Assembly: GCA_904374805.1 (NCBI GenBank)
Contig: CAJFEW010000005.1
Location: forward strand, 1-63,652
Length of the DNA: 63,652 nt
Direction: 5' to 3'
DNA from: an uncultured Neglectibacter sp.
GTDB lineage: Bacteria > Bacillota > Clostridia > Oscillospirales > Acutalibacteraceae
The notes beneath the pieces are model-generated. The model was not told the origin of the DNA and ran no database searches. It saw only the letters and a program-made list of their open reading frames with translations. Below are positions 41,312 to 48,647 of this stretch, piece by piece. Position 1 is the stretch's first letter. Each line of letters opens with the position of its first letter. The position numbers and the translations under genes are program-made.

Positions 41312-41929
41312 ATGAAAGTATTACTGATCAACGGCAGCCCCCGGAGAAATGGCAACACGGCCATTGCTCTGGAGGAGATGGAAAAGATCTTCACCCAGGA
41401 AGGCGTGGAGGTGGAAACCGTTCAGGTAGGCAACCAGAACATTCGCGGCTGCATTGCATGTCTCTCCTGCAAGCAGAAGGGCAAATGCGTCTTTGACGAC
41501 CTGGTCAACGAGACGGCCCCCAAGTTTGAGGCAGCCGACGGCCTGGTGATTGCCAGCCCGGTGTACTTTGCCTCCGCCAACGGCGGGCTCATCTCCTTCA
41601 TCGACCGGCTGTTTTACAGCACCCTCTTTGACAAGTCCATGAAAGTGGGCGCTGCTGTAGCCGTGGCTCGCCGGGGCGGCGTCTCCGCCACCTACGACGA
41701 GCTGAACAAGTACTTCGCTATCTCCGGCATGCCCATTGCCACCGGCCAGTATTGGAACGCCATTTACGGCCGGGAGAAGGGCGAAGCCAAAGAGGACGCC
41801 GAAGGCCTGCAGACCATGCGCACCTTGGCCCGGAACATGACTTTCCTGATGAAGTCCATCGCTTTGGGCAAGGAACAGTTCGGCGTGCCGGAACGGGAAC
41901 CTTTCCAGCGGACCAACTTTATCCGATAA
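41312..41929 (+). CDS. NAD(P)H-dependent FMN reductase / flavodoxin-fold protein
   Basis: This 205-residue flavodoxin-fold protein is of the NADPH-dependent FMN reductase family (IsfD/WrbA-like). The FMN phosphate loop LLINGSPRRNGNTA is at residues 4-17. A cysteine-rich GCIACLSCKQKGKC segment (about 46-59) is typical of the iron-sulfur flavoprotein branch. VIASPVYFASANGGL is the flavin-contact strand. The ATG at 41312 follows GAGGTG at short spacing. It lies 52 nt after the aldo/keto reductase in the same operon; both probably handle reactive carbonyl or quinone stress. The three clustered cysteines could bind a 4Fe-4S cluster. Confidence 0.9.
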   Translation: MKVLLINGSPRRNGNTAIALEEMEKIFTQEGVEVETVQVGNQNIRGCIACLSCKQKGKCVFDDLVNETAPKFEAADGLVIASPVYFASANGGLISFIDRLFYSTLFDKSMKVGAAVAVARRGGVSATYDELNKYFAISGMPIATGQYWNAIYGREKGEAKEDAEGLQTMRTLARNMTFLMKSIALGKEQFGVPEREPFQRTNFIR

Positions 41930-42064
41930 AGATTCACACCCAGAAGGGGCTGCTGCGTCGTGCAGCGGCCTCTTTTCTATTTGTGCAAAAGAACACCGCC
42001 TGGCGCCTCCCTCTTCGGTCCGCCGAACCTGCCTGCGGCCAGGAACCGTCCGCCCCGCAGGCGT

Positions 42065-42093
42065 GCATATCGGGAAAAAATCGGTGTACACTA
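42065..42093 (+). promoter_or_regulatory. Possible sigma-G/F promoter of spoVAC-spoVAD
   Basis: GCATA (42065-42069) fits the forespore -35 GMATR, and TACACTA (42087-42093) agrees with CATNNTA at about five of seven positions with a 17-nt spacer, 27 nt before the spoVAC start. The -10 is imperfect. Confidence 0.4.
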
Positions 42094-42119
42094 GAGAAAA
42101 ACAAAAGGGGGATTTCCTT

Positions 42120-42566
42120 GTGAAAACCGTTTCCAAAGAGGCATACAGCCGGCGGGTGGAGGAGGCTTCCCCTCCCTCGCCCTTGGGAAAGGACTGCCTG
42201 CTGGCCTTTCTCTCGGGAGGGACCATCTGCACCTTGGGCCAGGCCCTGTGCAACCTGTACCAAGCCCTGGGCGCCTCTCTGCCCCAGGCCAGGACCGGGG
42301 TTTCCCTCTCGCTGATTTTTCTCTCAGCCCTTCTGACCGCCTTGGGCCTGTACGACAACCTGGCCAAATACGCAGGCGCCGGCACCTTAGTGCCCATCAC
42401 CGGCTTTGCCAATTCTATGGTTTCCCCGGCCTTGGAATTTAAAAGCGAGGGCTTTGTCACCGGCCTGGGGGCCAAGCTCTTCTCTGTGGCGGGCCCTGTG
42501 CTGGTGTTTGGCATCACCGCTTCGGTGGTGTATGGGCTCATTTTGTACGGGCTCTCTCTGCTGTAA
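42120..42566 (+). CDS. spoVAC: Stage V sporulation protein AC
   Basis: This 148-residue membrane protein forms the mechanosensitive dipicolinic-acid channel in the spore inner membrane. Four hydrophobic segments and the family segments CLLAFLSGGTICTLGQ, LYDNLAKYAGAGTLVPITGF and NSMVSPALEFKSEG, seen as separate blocks, are unmistakable. The start is GTG at 42120 with AAAAGGGGG upstream; ATG alternatives lie before the promoter. spoVAD follows after 12 nt. It is direct evidence that the organism belongs to a spore-forming lineage. Confidence 0.95.
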   Translation: MKTVSKEAYSRRVEEASPPSPLGKDCLLAFLSGGTICTLGQALCNLYQALGASLPQARTGVSLSLIFLSALLTALGLYDNLAKYAGAGTLVPITGFANSMVSPALEFKSEGFVTGLGAKLFSVAGPVLVFGITASVVYGLILYGLSLL

Positions 42567-42578
42567 GGAGGGTATGGT

Positions 42579-43583
42579 GTGAAACGCTTGGGAAAATACA
42601 CCTTGGAATTTCACCGCCCTCCTTCCCTGCTGGCCCAGGCGGCCGTGGGCGGCAAGAAGGAGGCGGAGGGACCTCTGGGAAAAGACTTTGACCAGACCTT
42701 TCAGGACACCACCTTGCAGGAGGACAGCTGGGAAAAGGCGGAGGCCCAGCTGCAAAAAGAGGCGGTCTCTCTGGTTTTGGGCAAGGCGGGCGTCCGGCCC
42801 CAGCAGGTGGACTACCTCTTTGCCGGGGATTTGCTCAACCAGTGCATCTCCTCCACCTTTGGGCTGATGGACTTTGGCATCCCCTTTTTAGGCCAATACG
42901 GGGCCTGTTCCACCATGGCGCAAACTCTGCTATTGGCGGCCATCCTGGTGGAGAGCGGGGCCGCCCGGCGGGCCCTGGCTGTGACCAGCTCCCACTTCTG
43001 CGCGGCGGAGCGCCAGTTCCGGCTGCCCTTGGAATACGGGGGCCAGCGCTCGCCCACAGCCCAGTGGACCGCCACCGCCGCAGGCTGCGCTCTGGTGGGG
43101 CTGGGCGGAACGGTGCAGATCCGCCGGGGGTTGGCGGGAAAAATCCAGGACCTGGGGGTCAAGGACCCGGCCAACATGGGCGCCGCCATGGCGCCGGCAG
43201 CTGCAGACAGCATCTGCGCTTTCCTCCAGGACACAAACACCCGCCCGGAGGACTACGACGGCATTTTCACGGGGGATTTAGGCTTGGTGGGCACCCGGCT
43301 GCTGTATCAATGTCTGGAGGACAACGGCGTAGACCTGCAGCCTGTCCACCAGGATTGCGGCCTGCTTCTGTACGACCGGGAGCGGCAGGACGTCCACGCG
43401 GGGGGCTCCGGCTGCGGATGTTCCGCCTCGGTGCTGTGCGGCCATCTGCTCCACCGCATGGAGCGGGGAGAGCTGCGGCGGATTCTCTTCTGCGCCACAG
43501 GGGCGCTCATGTCCCCCACCTCCTCCCAACAGGGGCAATCCATCCCCGGGGTGTGTCACATTTTGGAGTTGGTGCAGCCCTAA
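42579..43583 (+). CDS. spoVAD: Stage V sporulation protein AD
   Basis: This 334-residue thiolase-fold protein binds dipicolinic acid and helps load it into the spore. DYLFAGDLLNQCISSTFGL, GQYGACSTMAQTL with a cysteine at the thiolase position, TSSHFCAAERQFR and PLEYGGQRSPTAQWT are strong family marks. The GTG start at 42579 follows AAGGAGG, 12 nt after spoVAC. A terminator follows at once, so the usual third gene spoVAE/AEb is absent from this operon. Confidence 0.95.
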   Translation: MKRLGKYTLEFHRPPSLLAQAAVGGKKEAEGPLGKDFDQTFQDTTLQEDSWEKAEAQLQKEAVSLVLGKAGVRPQQVDYLFAGDLLNQCISSTFGLMDFGIPFLGQYGACSTMAQTLLLAAILVESGAARRALAVTSSHFCAAERQFRLPLEYGGQRSPTAQWTATAAGCALVGLGGTVQIRRGLAGKIQDLGVKDPANMGAAMAPAAADSICAFLQDTNTRPEDYDGIFTGDLGLVGTRLLYQCLEDNGVDLQPVHQDCGLLLYDRERQDVHAGGSGCGCSASVLCGHLLHRMERGELRRILFCATGALMSPTSSQQGQSIPGVCHILELVQP

Positions 43584-43586
43584 AGG

Positions 43587-43615
43587 AAAAGAGCCTCCCG
43601 GTCGGGAGGCTCTTT
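43587..43615. terminator. Terminator between spoVAD and the mutase gene
   Basis: Perfect hairpin AAAGAGCCTCCCG-GT-CGGGAGGCTCTTT lying between two converging genes. Runs of A and T on the flanks allow use in both directions. Confidence 0.88.
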
Positions 43616-43618
43616 GTG

Positions 43619-45139
43619 TTAAGAGCGGACAAAGTTCTCCAAGGGAGCGATGTCCACCCCTTGGCCGTGCTGCTCTAAAAAGGCCAGCAGCTTTTCTGCA
43701 ATCTCCCGGTTTCCGCCGGTGGAATCGCTTTCAAAGTTCACCGGCAAAATGGGGTCGTGCACCGACAGCCGCAGCAGGAACCAGCCGTTCCCCTGGCCCG
43801 CCGGGAAGGACACACGCAGTCCCTCCCGGTTGTCCGGGGCAATGGCCCAGCCCTGCTCCCCGGCATAGGTCTCCAGGGCAGAGATAAGCTGCTCTCCCCG
43901 AGCCCGGAAATCCTCTTCCAAAATGGGCAGCCGGACTTCCGCCGCTTCGGCAGGCTCCCGCAGCGGGGCCAGCAGGTCGTTTAAGTCTTTCCCCTCTTTC
44001 CGGAGAGAGGCCATTTGAATGAGGATCTTTGTCACCAGGTAGGCGCCGTCGTCCAAAAAGTGGTTTTCCCGCATGGCCGCGTGACCGCTGGTCTCAATGG
44101 CCAGAGGGCAGTTGACGCCCTCTTGGTTTAAGCGGATGGCCTCGTTGATCACGTTTTTATACCCCCGCTTGAACCGGTGATGGTGCCCTCCCAGCGTCTC
44201 CTCGATGTACTCCTTCAGCCCGTCGGAGGTGATGGAGTCGGTGACGATGGTGCCCCCGGGGTTGCCCTCCAGGGCGATGGCGGAGGCCAGGGCCACCAGC
44301 CGGTTCCGGCTGATCTCCTCCCCCAGGCTGTCCACAGCGGCGCCCCGGTCCACGTCCGTGTCGAAGATCACGCCCAGGTCGGCTCCGGCGGCCTGCACCG
44401 CTTGGCAGATCGAGGCCATGGCCTCCTGATTTTCCGGGTTGGGCACATGGTTGGGGAACATGCCGTCCGGCTCCAAAAACTGGCTGCCGGACACATCCGC
44501 CCCCAAGGGCTCCAGCACCTCTGTGGCATAAAAGCCGCCGGCGCCGTTGCCCGCGTCCACCACAATGTGGAAACCGGCCAGGGGATGATCGTAGTCCTGG
44601 GCCTGGACCCCCTCTTGAATGGTCTTCCGCAGCCGGGCGGCATAGTCCTTCCGATAGCTGCAGGGCTCCACCGTGCCAGAGGCCTCTCCGGCAGGGTGGG
44701 CCCCCTCTTGGGCCAGGGACAGAATTTCCGTGATGTCCGGGCTGTCCAATCCTCCCTGGGGGGTGAAAAATTTCAACCCGTTCCGGTGGTAGGGATGGTG
44801 GCTGGCAGTGATCTGCACCGAGCAGTCGCAGGGCAGGTCTACCGTCGCCCAAAACATAGAGGGGGTGGAGGCCAAACCGCAGTCCAGCACCTGGACCCCA
44901 TAGCGCACAAACACCCGCTGCAGGGCGGCGCTGATCCGGTCCGCGCTGATGCGGGAATCGTGGCCCACTGCCAGCTTCAAACCTGCGGCCGCCTTGCTCA
45001 AGTGCCGTTCACACCACACCAGAAAGGCCGCCCCAATGGCCTCGACTACCTCATCGGTGAGGGTCACCGGTTCGCCGGGAACGCCCTCCACCGCCACGCC
45101 TCGTATATCTGTGCCGCTTTTCAGCTTGCTGTATTCCAT
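43619..45139 (-). CDS. Phosphohexomutase (phosphomannomutase/phosphoglucomutase)
   Basis: This 506-residue alpha-D-phosphohexomutase interconverts sugar 1- and 6-phosphates for nucleotide-sugar supply. The phosphoserine loop reads QITASHHP, with His where TASHNP is usual. The metal loop is DTDVDR, and the sugar-binding loop ETSGHAAMRENHFLDDG replaces the usual EMSGH/EKSGH. The C-terminal GLRVSFP and LRLSVHDP phosphate-binding domain is present. Altered loops mean the preferred sugar is uncertain. It follows the Vat-like acetyltransferase by 22 nt and would support glycan precursor synthesis elsewhere in the window. Confidence 0.92.
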   Translation of the reverse strand: MEYSKLKSGTDIRGVAVEGVPGEPVTLTDEVVEAIGAAFLVWCERHLSKAAAGLKLAVGHDSRISADRISAALQRVFVRYGVQVLDCGLASTPSMFWATVDLPCDCSVQITASHHPYHRNGLKFFTPQGGLDSPDITEILSLAQEGAHPAGEASGTVEPCSYRKDYAARLRKTIQEGVQAQDYDHPLAGFHIVVDAGNGAGGFYATEVLEPLGADVSGSQFLEPDGMFPNHVPNPENQEAMASICQAVQAAGADLGVIFDTDVDRGAAVDSLGEEISRNRLVALASAIALEGNPGGTIVTDSITSDGLKEYIEETLGGHHHRFKRGYKNVINEAIRLNQEGVNCPLAIETSGHAAMRENHFLDDGAYLVTKILIQMASLRKEGKDLNDLLAPLREPAEAAEVRLPILEEDFRARGEQLISALETYAGEQGWAIAPDNREGLRVSFPAGQGNGWFLLRLSVHDPILPVNFESDSTGGNREIAEKLLAFLEQHGQGVDIAPLENFVRS

Positions 45140-45161
45140 AGCAGAAATTCCTCCTTGTTCC

Positions 45162-45830
45162 TTATTTCTTTACGCCGTACCCCAATCCCAACAGCCAGGC
45201 CTTGACCTGTTCCAGGTCGGGGCTGCACAGTAGGGGCAAAGCCTCCGCCAAGGCGACAGGCTCCCAATTCCACCACTGGGCCTCCTGCAGCAGCTGGGTC
45301 AATTCCGGGTCAAACCGGTTCTTGAGAAAGCGGGCGGGATTGCCTCCCACCAACGTGTACGGCGCCACATCTTTGGTGACCACCGAATAGGCCGCCACAA
45401 TGGCCCCGTCCCCAATGTGCACCCCGGGCATCACCACGCTTTCCCGGCCCAGCCACACATCGTTGCCCACCACCGTATCGCCCTTGCGGGGCAGCTGGTC
45501 CAAATGGGGCGGGGCGTTTTCCTCCCATGCGCCCCCGAACACGGCGAAGGGATAGGTAGTCACGCTGCACAGCCGGTGGTTGGCCGCCCCCATAACGAAG
45601 GTGGTGCCGCTGGCCAAGCAGCAGAATTTTCCAATGGTGAGCTTGTCCCCAAACTCTGGGTAGTTGAACAGAATGTTGTTTTTCTCAAAGCCCGTGGGAT
45701 CCTGGGGGTCATCGTAATAGGTGTAGTCCCCAATGGTCACATTGGGAGCCTGTACCACGTTTTTCAAAAAACAGGACGTCTTGTAGGCGTTGGGAAACAC
45801 CTGGTTGGGATCTGGAATGGTTGTCGTCAT
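45162..45830 (-). CDS. Vat/XAT-family left-handed beta-helix O-acetyltransferase
   Basis: This 222-residue xenobiotic acetyltransferase is of the hexapeptide-repeat class. The segments VTIGDYTYYDDP, DKLTIGKFCCLASG, the catalytic-histidine motif GAANHRL, TYPFAVFGGAWE, DQLPRKGDTVVGNDVWLG and VVGGNPA-type ending closely follow the Vat streptogramin A acetyltransferases in order and spacing. Vat enzymes acetylate group A streptogramins; many chromosomal relatives have no proven drug target. It shares a promoter (45982-46010) and a leader of about 145 nt with the phosphohexomutase, so a sugar or envelope role is also possible. Confidence 0.88.
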   Translation of the reverse strand: MTTTIPDPNQVFPNAYKTSCFLKNVVQAPNVTIGDYTYYDDPQDPTGFEKNNILFNYPEFGDKLTIGKFCCLASGTTFVMGAANHRLCSVTTYPFAVFGGAWEENAPPHLDQLPRKGDTVVGNDVWLGRESVVMPGVHIGDGAIVAAYSVVTKDVAPYTLVGGNPARFLKNRFDPELTQLLQEAQWWNWEPVALAEALPLLCSPDLEQVKAWLLGLGYGVKK

Positions 45831-45981
45831 ATGCGCTCTTCCTTTCTAAAAAATGTGGGACTATCACCTCCTGCAGAGATTTGCCGGCGCCGTGGCCACG
45901 GCCTTCTTTTTTCGAAGCTCTTTCATAGAGCAAGTCGCCCAATTTCCACATAGATTGGAGAAGAACGCCTTCCCTGCCAGT

Positions 45982-46010
45982 ATCTTATCAAAAATGGGAA
46001 GGGGATTCAA
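45982..46010 (-). promoter_or_regulatory. Promoter of the Vat-like/mutase operon
   Basis: On the minus strand TTGAAT (46005-46010), 17-nt spacer, TAAGAT (45982-45987). A leader of about 145 nt follows with the 12-bp palindrome CCGTGGCCACGG. Confidence 0.6.
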
Positions 46011-46068
46011 TAGTCCTTTTCGGTTTGCAAGATCCACGAAAAGAAATTGCAAAATTTAGAAAAATCTC

Positions 46069-46097
46069 TTGACTTTTCCCCGATAACATGGTATAAA
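46069..46097 (+). promoter_or_regulatory. Promoter of the asnB T-box transcript
   Basis: TTGACT (46069-46074), 17-nt spacer, TATAAA (46092-46097); the leader would start near 46104, about 300 nt before the asnB ATG. Confidence 0.75.
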
Positions 46098-46103
46098 ATA
46101 AAA

Positions 46104-46405
46104 CATTCCAAACAGAATATTGCACGGCGTTGAAGGAGAAAAGTACCGCGGCATCCGCTTTCAGTGAGCGGGGGACAGTGGAAACCCTGTAAGTTGGGGC
46201 TGTGGGAAGAACACTCCTGAGCCTCGAACCCAAAGGCGACAGCCCGGTAGGGGAGACGCGTGGCGGCGCGTTACAGCCGTCCCCGCTTTGTTGGAAGCGG
46301 ACAAAGGTGACCGGAAACGGTAAATTAGGTGGCACCGCGAATGTGGCAGCGATTCGTCCTAAAATTTTAGGATGCGCTGCGCAAAACATTCGGAGGTGCT
46401 TTTTT
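46104..46405 (+). promoter_or_regulatory. T-box riboswitch upstream of asnB (tRNA-Asn sensing)
   Basis: The conserved T-box TTAGGTGGCACCGCG (46325-46339) is present, with a stem I region at about 46135-46230 and a stem III-like CCGCTT/AAGCGG hairpin before the T-box. An AAC triplet followed by A (46210-46212) is the best specifier codon; a second AAC lies at 46227. The terminator form is unusual: GCACC (46332-46336) pairs with GGTGC (46395-46399) and CGAATGT (46338-46344) with ACATTCG (46386-46392), plus inner helices. It is followed by six T (46400-46405) that touch the ATG. The Shine-Dalgarno GGAGG is inside the 3' arm, so the same hairpin could stop transcription and hide the ribosome site. 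Confidence 0.9.
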
Positions 46406-48001
46406 ATGTGTTCCATTATGGGGTACGCGGGTAAGGACATTCTCCTGCAGAAGTTGCAGCTGGGCTTTGAGAAGACCAAATCCCGGGGACCGGATATGTC
46501 CCGGACCTTGGAGACCCCCTCGGGGTACTTGTTCTTCCACCGGCTGGCCATTATGGGCCTGGAGGAGGCAGGGATGCAGCCCTTCACCTTGGGCCGGGAC
46601 GCGGTGGTGTGCAACGGGGAGCTGTACGGGTTCCGCCCCCTGAAGAAAGCCCTGGAGGAGAAGGGCTATGTGTTCCACAGCGGGTCGGATTGCGAGATCC
46701 TCCTGCCCCTCTACCGGGAGCATGGCCTGGACATGTTCCAGATGCTGGACGCAGAGTTTGCCCTGGTGCTCTACGACGGGGAGCGGGACCGGCTCATTGC
46801 CGCCCGGGATCCCATCGGCATCCGCCCTCTGTACTGGGGGGACAGCGCCACAGGCAAAAAGCTCTTTGCCAGCGAGCCCAAAAACCTGGTGGGCCTGTGC
46901 CCGGAAATCCGCCCCTTCCCCCCTGGGCACTACTGGGACGGGGAGCGGCTGGTGTGCTATCACGACCCTGCAGCGGTGGAATCCTACTGTCATGACGACC
47001 TGGAAGAGATCTGCCGGAACATCCGCGAGAAGCTGGTGACGGGCATCGCCAAGCGGCTGGACGCAGACGCGCCCCTGGGCTTCCTCCTCTCCGGAGGCCT
47101 GGACAGCTCTTTGGTGTGCTCCGTGGCGGCGAAGCTCTTACAAGAACAGGGGTGCCGGCGGCCTATCCGCACCTTTGCCATCGGCATGGAGCAGGACGCC
47201 ATCGATCTAAAATACGCCCGAGAAGTGGCGGACTATATTGGCAGCGACCACACGGAGGTGTTCATGACCAGAGAGCAGGTGCTCTCCTCCCTGGAAGAGG
47301 TGGTTCAAGCGCTGGGCACCTACGACATCACCACCATCCGGGCCAGCATGGGCATGTACCTGCTGTGCAAGGCCATCCACGAAACTACCGACGTGCGGGT
47401 GCTGCTCACCGGGGAGATCTCCGACGAGCTCTTTGGCTACAAGTACACGGACTTCGCCCCCAGCGCCCAGGCCTTTCAGAAGGAGTCCCAAAAGCGGGTG
47501 CGGGAGCTGCACATGTACGACGTGCTCCGGGCGGACCGGTGCATCTCCGCCAACTCCCTGGAGGCCCGGGTGCCCTTTGGGGATTTGGACTTCGTGCAGT
47601 ATGTTCTGCGCATCGACCCGGAGAAAAAACTGAACCGGTACGGCAAGGGCAAATATTTGCTGCGCCGGGCCTTTGAGGGGGACTATCTGCCCCTGTCCAT
47701 TCTCTACCGGGAAAAGGCAGCCTTCTCCGACGCAGTGGGCCACTCCATGGTGGACGATCTGAAAGAATACGCTGCCTCTTTGTACACCGACGAGGCATTC
47801 CGCCGCCGTGCCCAGCAGTACGACTTTGCCCGGCCCTTCACCAAGGAATCCCTGCTGTACCGGGAGATCTTTGAAAAATATTACCCCGGCCAGGCCCCCA
47901 TGGTGACGGATTTCTGGATGCCCAACAAGGAATGGGAGGGCTGCAACGTAGACGATCCCAGCGCCCGCGTCCTCTCCAACTACGGCGCCTCCGGCCATTA
48001 A
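46406..48001 (+). CDS. asnB: Asparagine synthase (glutamine-hydrolysing)
   Basis: This 531-residue class II glutamine amidotransferase makes asparagine from aspartate, ATP and glutamine. The mature N-terminal nucleophile is Cys2 (MCSIMGYAG). The glutaminase domain covers residues about 2-190 (FHRLAIMGLEE, CNGELYGF, GSDCEILL). The ATP-pyrophosphatase domain starts near 220 with LLSGGLDSSLV and continues with TGEISDELFGYKYT. The length is normal for the Firmicutes AsnB type. The ATG is fixed by the N-terminal cysteine and by the T-box leader, whose terminator ends at the start codon. Expression should rise when uncharged tRNA-Asn accumulates. Confidence 0.97.
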   Translation: MCSIMGYAGKDILLQKLQLGFEKTKSRGPDMSRTLETPSGYLFFHRLAIMGLEEAGMQPFTLGRDAVVCNGELYGFRPLKKALEEKGYVFHSGSDCEILLPLYREHGLDMFQMLDAEFALVLYDGERDRLIAARDPIGIRPLYWGDSATGKKLFASEPKNLVGLCPEIRPFPPGHYWDGERLVCYHDPAAVESYCHDDLEEICRNIREKLVTGIAKRLDADAPLGFLLSGGLDSSLVCSVAAKLLQEQGCRRPIRTFAIGMEQDAIDLKYAREVADYIGSDHTEVFMTREQVLSSLEEVVQALGTYDITTIRASMGMYLLCKAIHETTDVRVLLTGEISDELFGYKYTDFAPSAQAFQKESQKRVRELHMYDVLRADRCISANSLEARVPFGDLDFVQYVLRIDPEKKLNRYGKGKYLLRRAFEGDYLPLSILYREKAAFSDAVGHSMVDDLKEYAASLYTDEAFRRRAQQYDFARPFTKESLLYREIFEKYYPGQAPMVTDFWMPNKEWEGCNVDDPSARVLSNYGASGH

Positions 48002-48021
48002 GCCGGCCGGGTGGCCGGGGG

Positions 48022-48311
48022 GGTGCACCCCAGGCGAGCCGCCTCCTTGCCTGCGGCAAGGGCGGGCGCGTGGCCGCACAGGACAAGCCGCCCTCTTGCC
48101 TGCGGCAAGGGCGGGTGCGTGGCCGCACGGGACAAGCCGCCTTCTTGCGTGCCGCAAGGGCGGGTGCGTGGCCGCACAGGACAAGCCGCCCTCTTGCCTG
48201 CGGCAAGGGCGGGTGCGTGACCGCACAGGACAAGCCGCCTCCTTGCCTACGGCAAGGGCGGGGGGGTTGCACCCCAGGCGAGCCGCCTTCTTGCGTTCCG
48301 CAAGGGCGGAA
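48022..48311. repeat. Tandem array of six 49-bp two-hairpin repeats
   Basis: AGCCGCC anchors recur at 48037, 48086, 48135, 48184, 48233 and 48281, giving periods of 49, 49, 49, 49 and 48. Each unit has a large hairpin (GCCGCC..CTTGCC / GGCAAG..GGCGG) and a small one (GTGCG-TGGC-CGCAC). The first and last units are flanked by the same CACCCCAGGCG sequence. Units differ by a few paired substitutions that keep the stems. There are no unique spacers, so it is not CRISPR. A further copy lies at 62228-62310. Confidence 0.92.
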
Positions 48312-48391
48312 AGCCTCATACTGCAGCCAGACGGAACCACGCGAACGCGAGGAAACGACACACACGCCCGAGCGTCAGTGAGCGGCCCAAA

Positions 48392-48431
48392 GCGCGAAGT
48401 AAAATTCTTTAGGCCTTTTAAAAAAAGGCCA
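48392..48431 (+). repeat. Dispersed GCGCGAA-hairpin repeat, copy 1
   Basis: GCGCGAAGTAAAATTCTTT is followed by the hairpin AGGCCTTTT-AAA-AAAAGGCC. Related copies lie at 48500-48543, 60513-60575 (minus) and, in a variant form, near 62155-62200 (minus). Confidence 0.65.
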
Positions 48432-48499
48432 CAGCAAGGCAGCAACGCGGGCGCTGAGGGAATCTATCCCCACCAGGGGCCGCCGCCCTAAAGCGGCGT

Positions 48500-48543
48500 G
48501 CGCGAAACAAAGTTCTTTGCCAAGCTTTCTTTCAAGAAAGCTT
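48500..48543 (+). repeat. Dispersed GCGCGAA-hairpin repeat, copy 2
   Basis: GCGCGAAACAAAGTTCTTTG is followed by the perfect hairpin AAGCTTTC-TTTCAA-GAAAGCTT. It lies just upstream of the pyrE promoter. The rest of 48312-48499 holds no gene. Confidence 0.65.
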
Positions 48544-48568
48544 CAAGAAAGCGGGGGAAGCGGGGGAG

Positions 48569-48597
48569 TTGAAAAGAGGGGAGGAATATGGTACACT
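48569..48597 (+). promoter_or_regulatory. Promoter of pyrE
   Basis: TTGAAA (48569-48574), 17-nt spacer, TACACT (48592-48597), 50 nt before the pyrE ATG. Confidence 0.65.
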
Positions 48598-48647
48598 GAG
48601 AAAAACGCGCTGCCCTTTGTTTTGCCAAAGAGCAGGGAGGAGGTACC

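Noticed and set aside
45831-45981. Riboswitch or drug-responsive leader peptide before the Vat-like gene
   Set aside because: No known aptamer motif, no terminator/antiterminator pair and no short leader frame with a good ribosome site. An 80-codon frame overlaps the gene start but lacks support.
48022-48311. CRISPR array
   Set aside because: Units are contiguous with no unique spacers, each unit has two hairpins, and no cas genes are in the window.
48003-48400. Open frames through the repeat array on both strands (repeating DKPPSCL-type peptides)
   Set aside because: The peptides only mirror the 49-bp DNA repeat; 49 is not a multiple of three, so each unit is read in a different frame. No start signal is present and the DNA shows paired-stem conservation instead.
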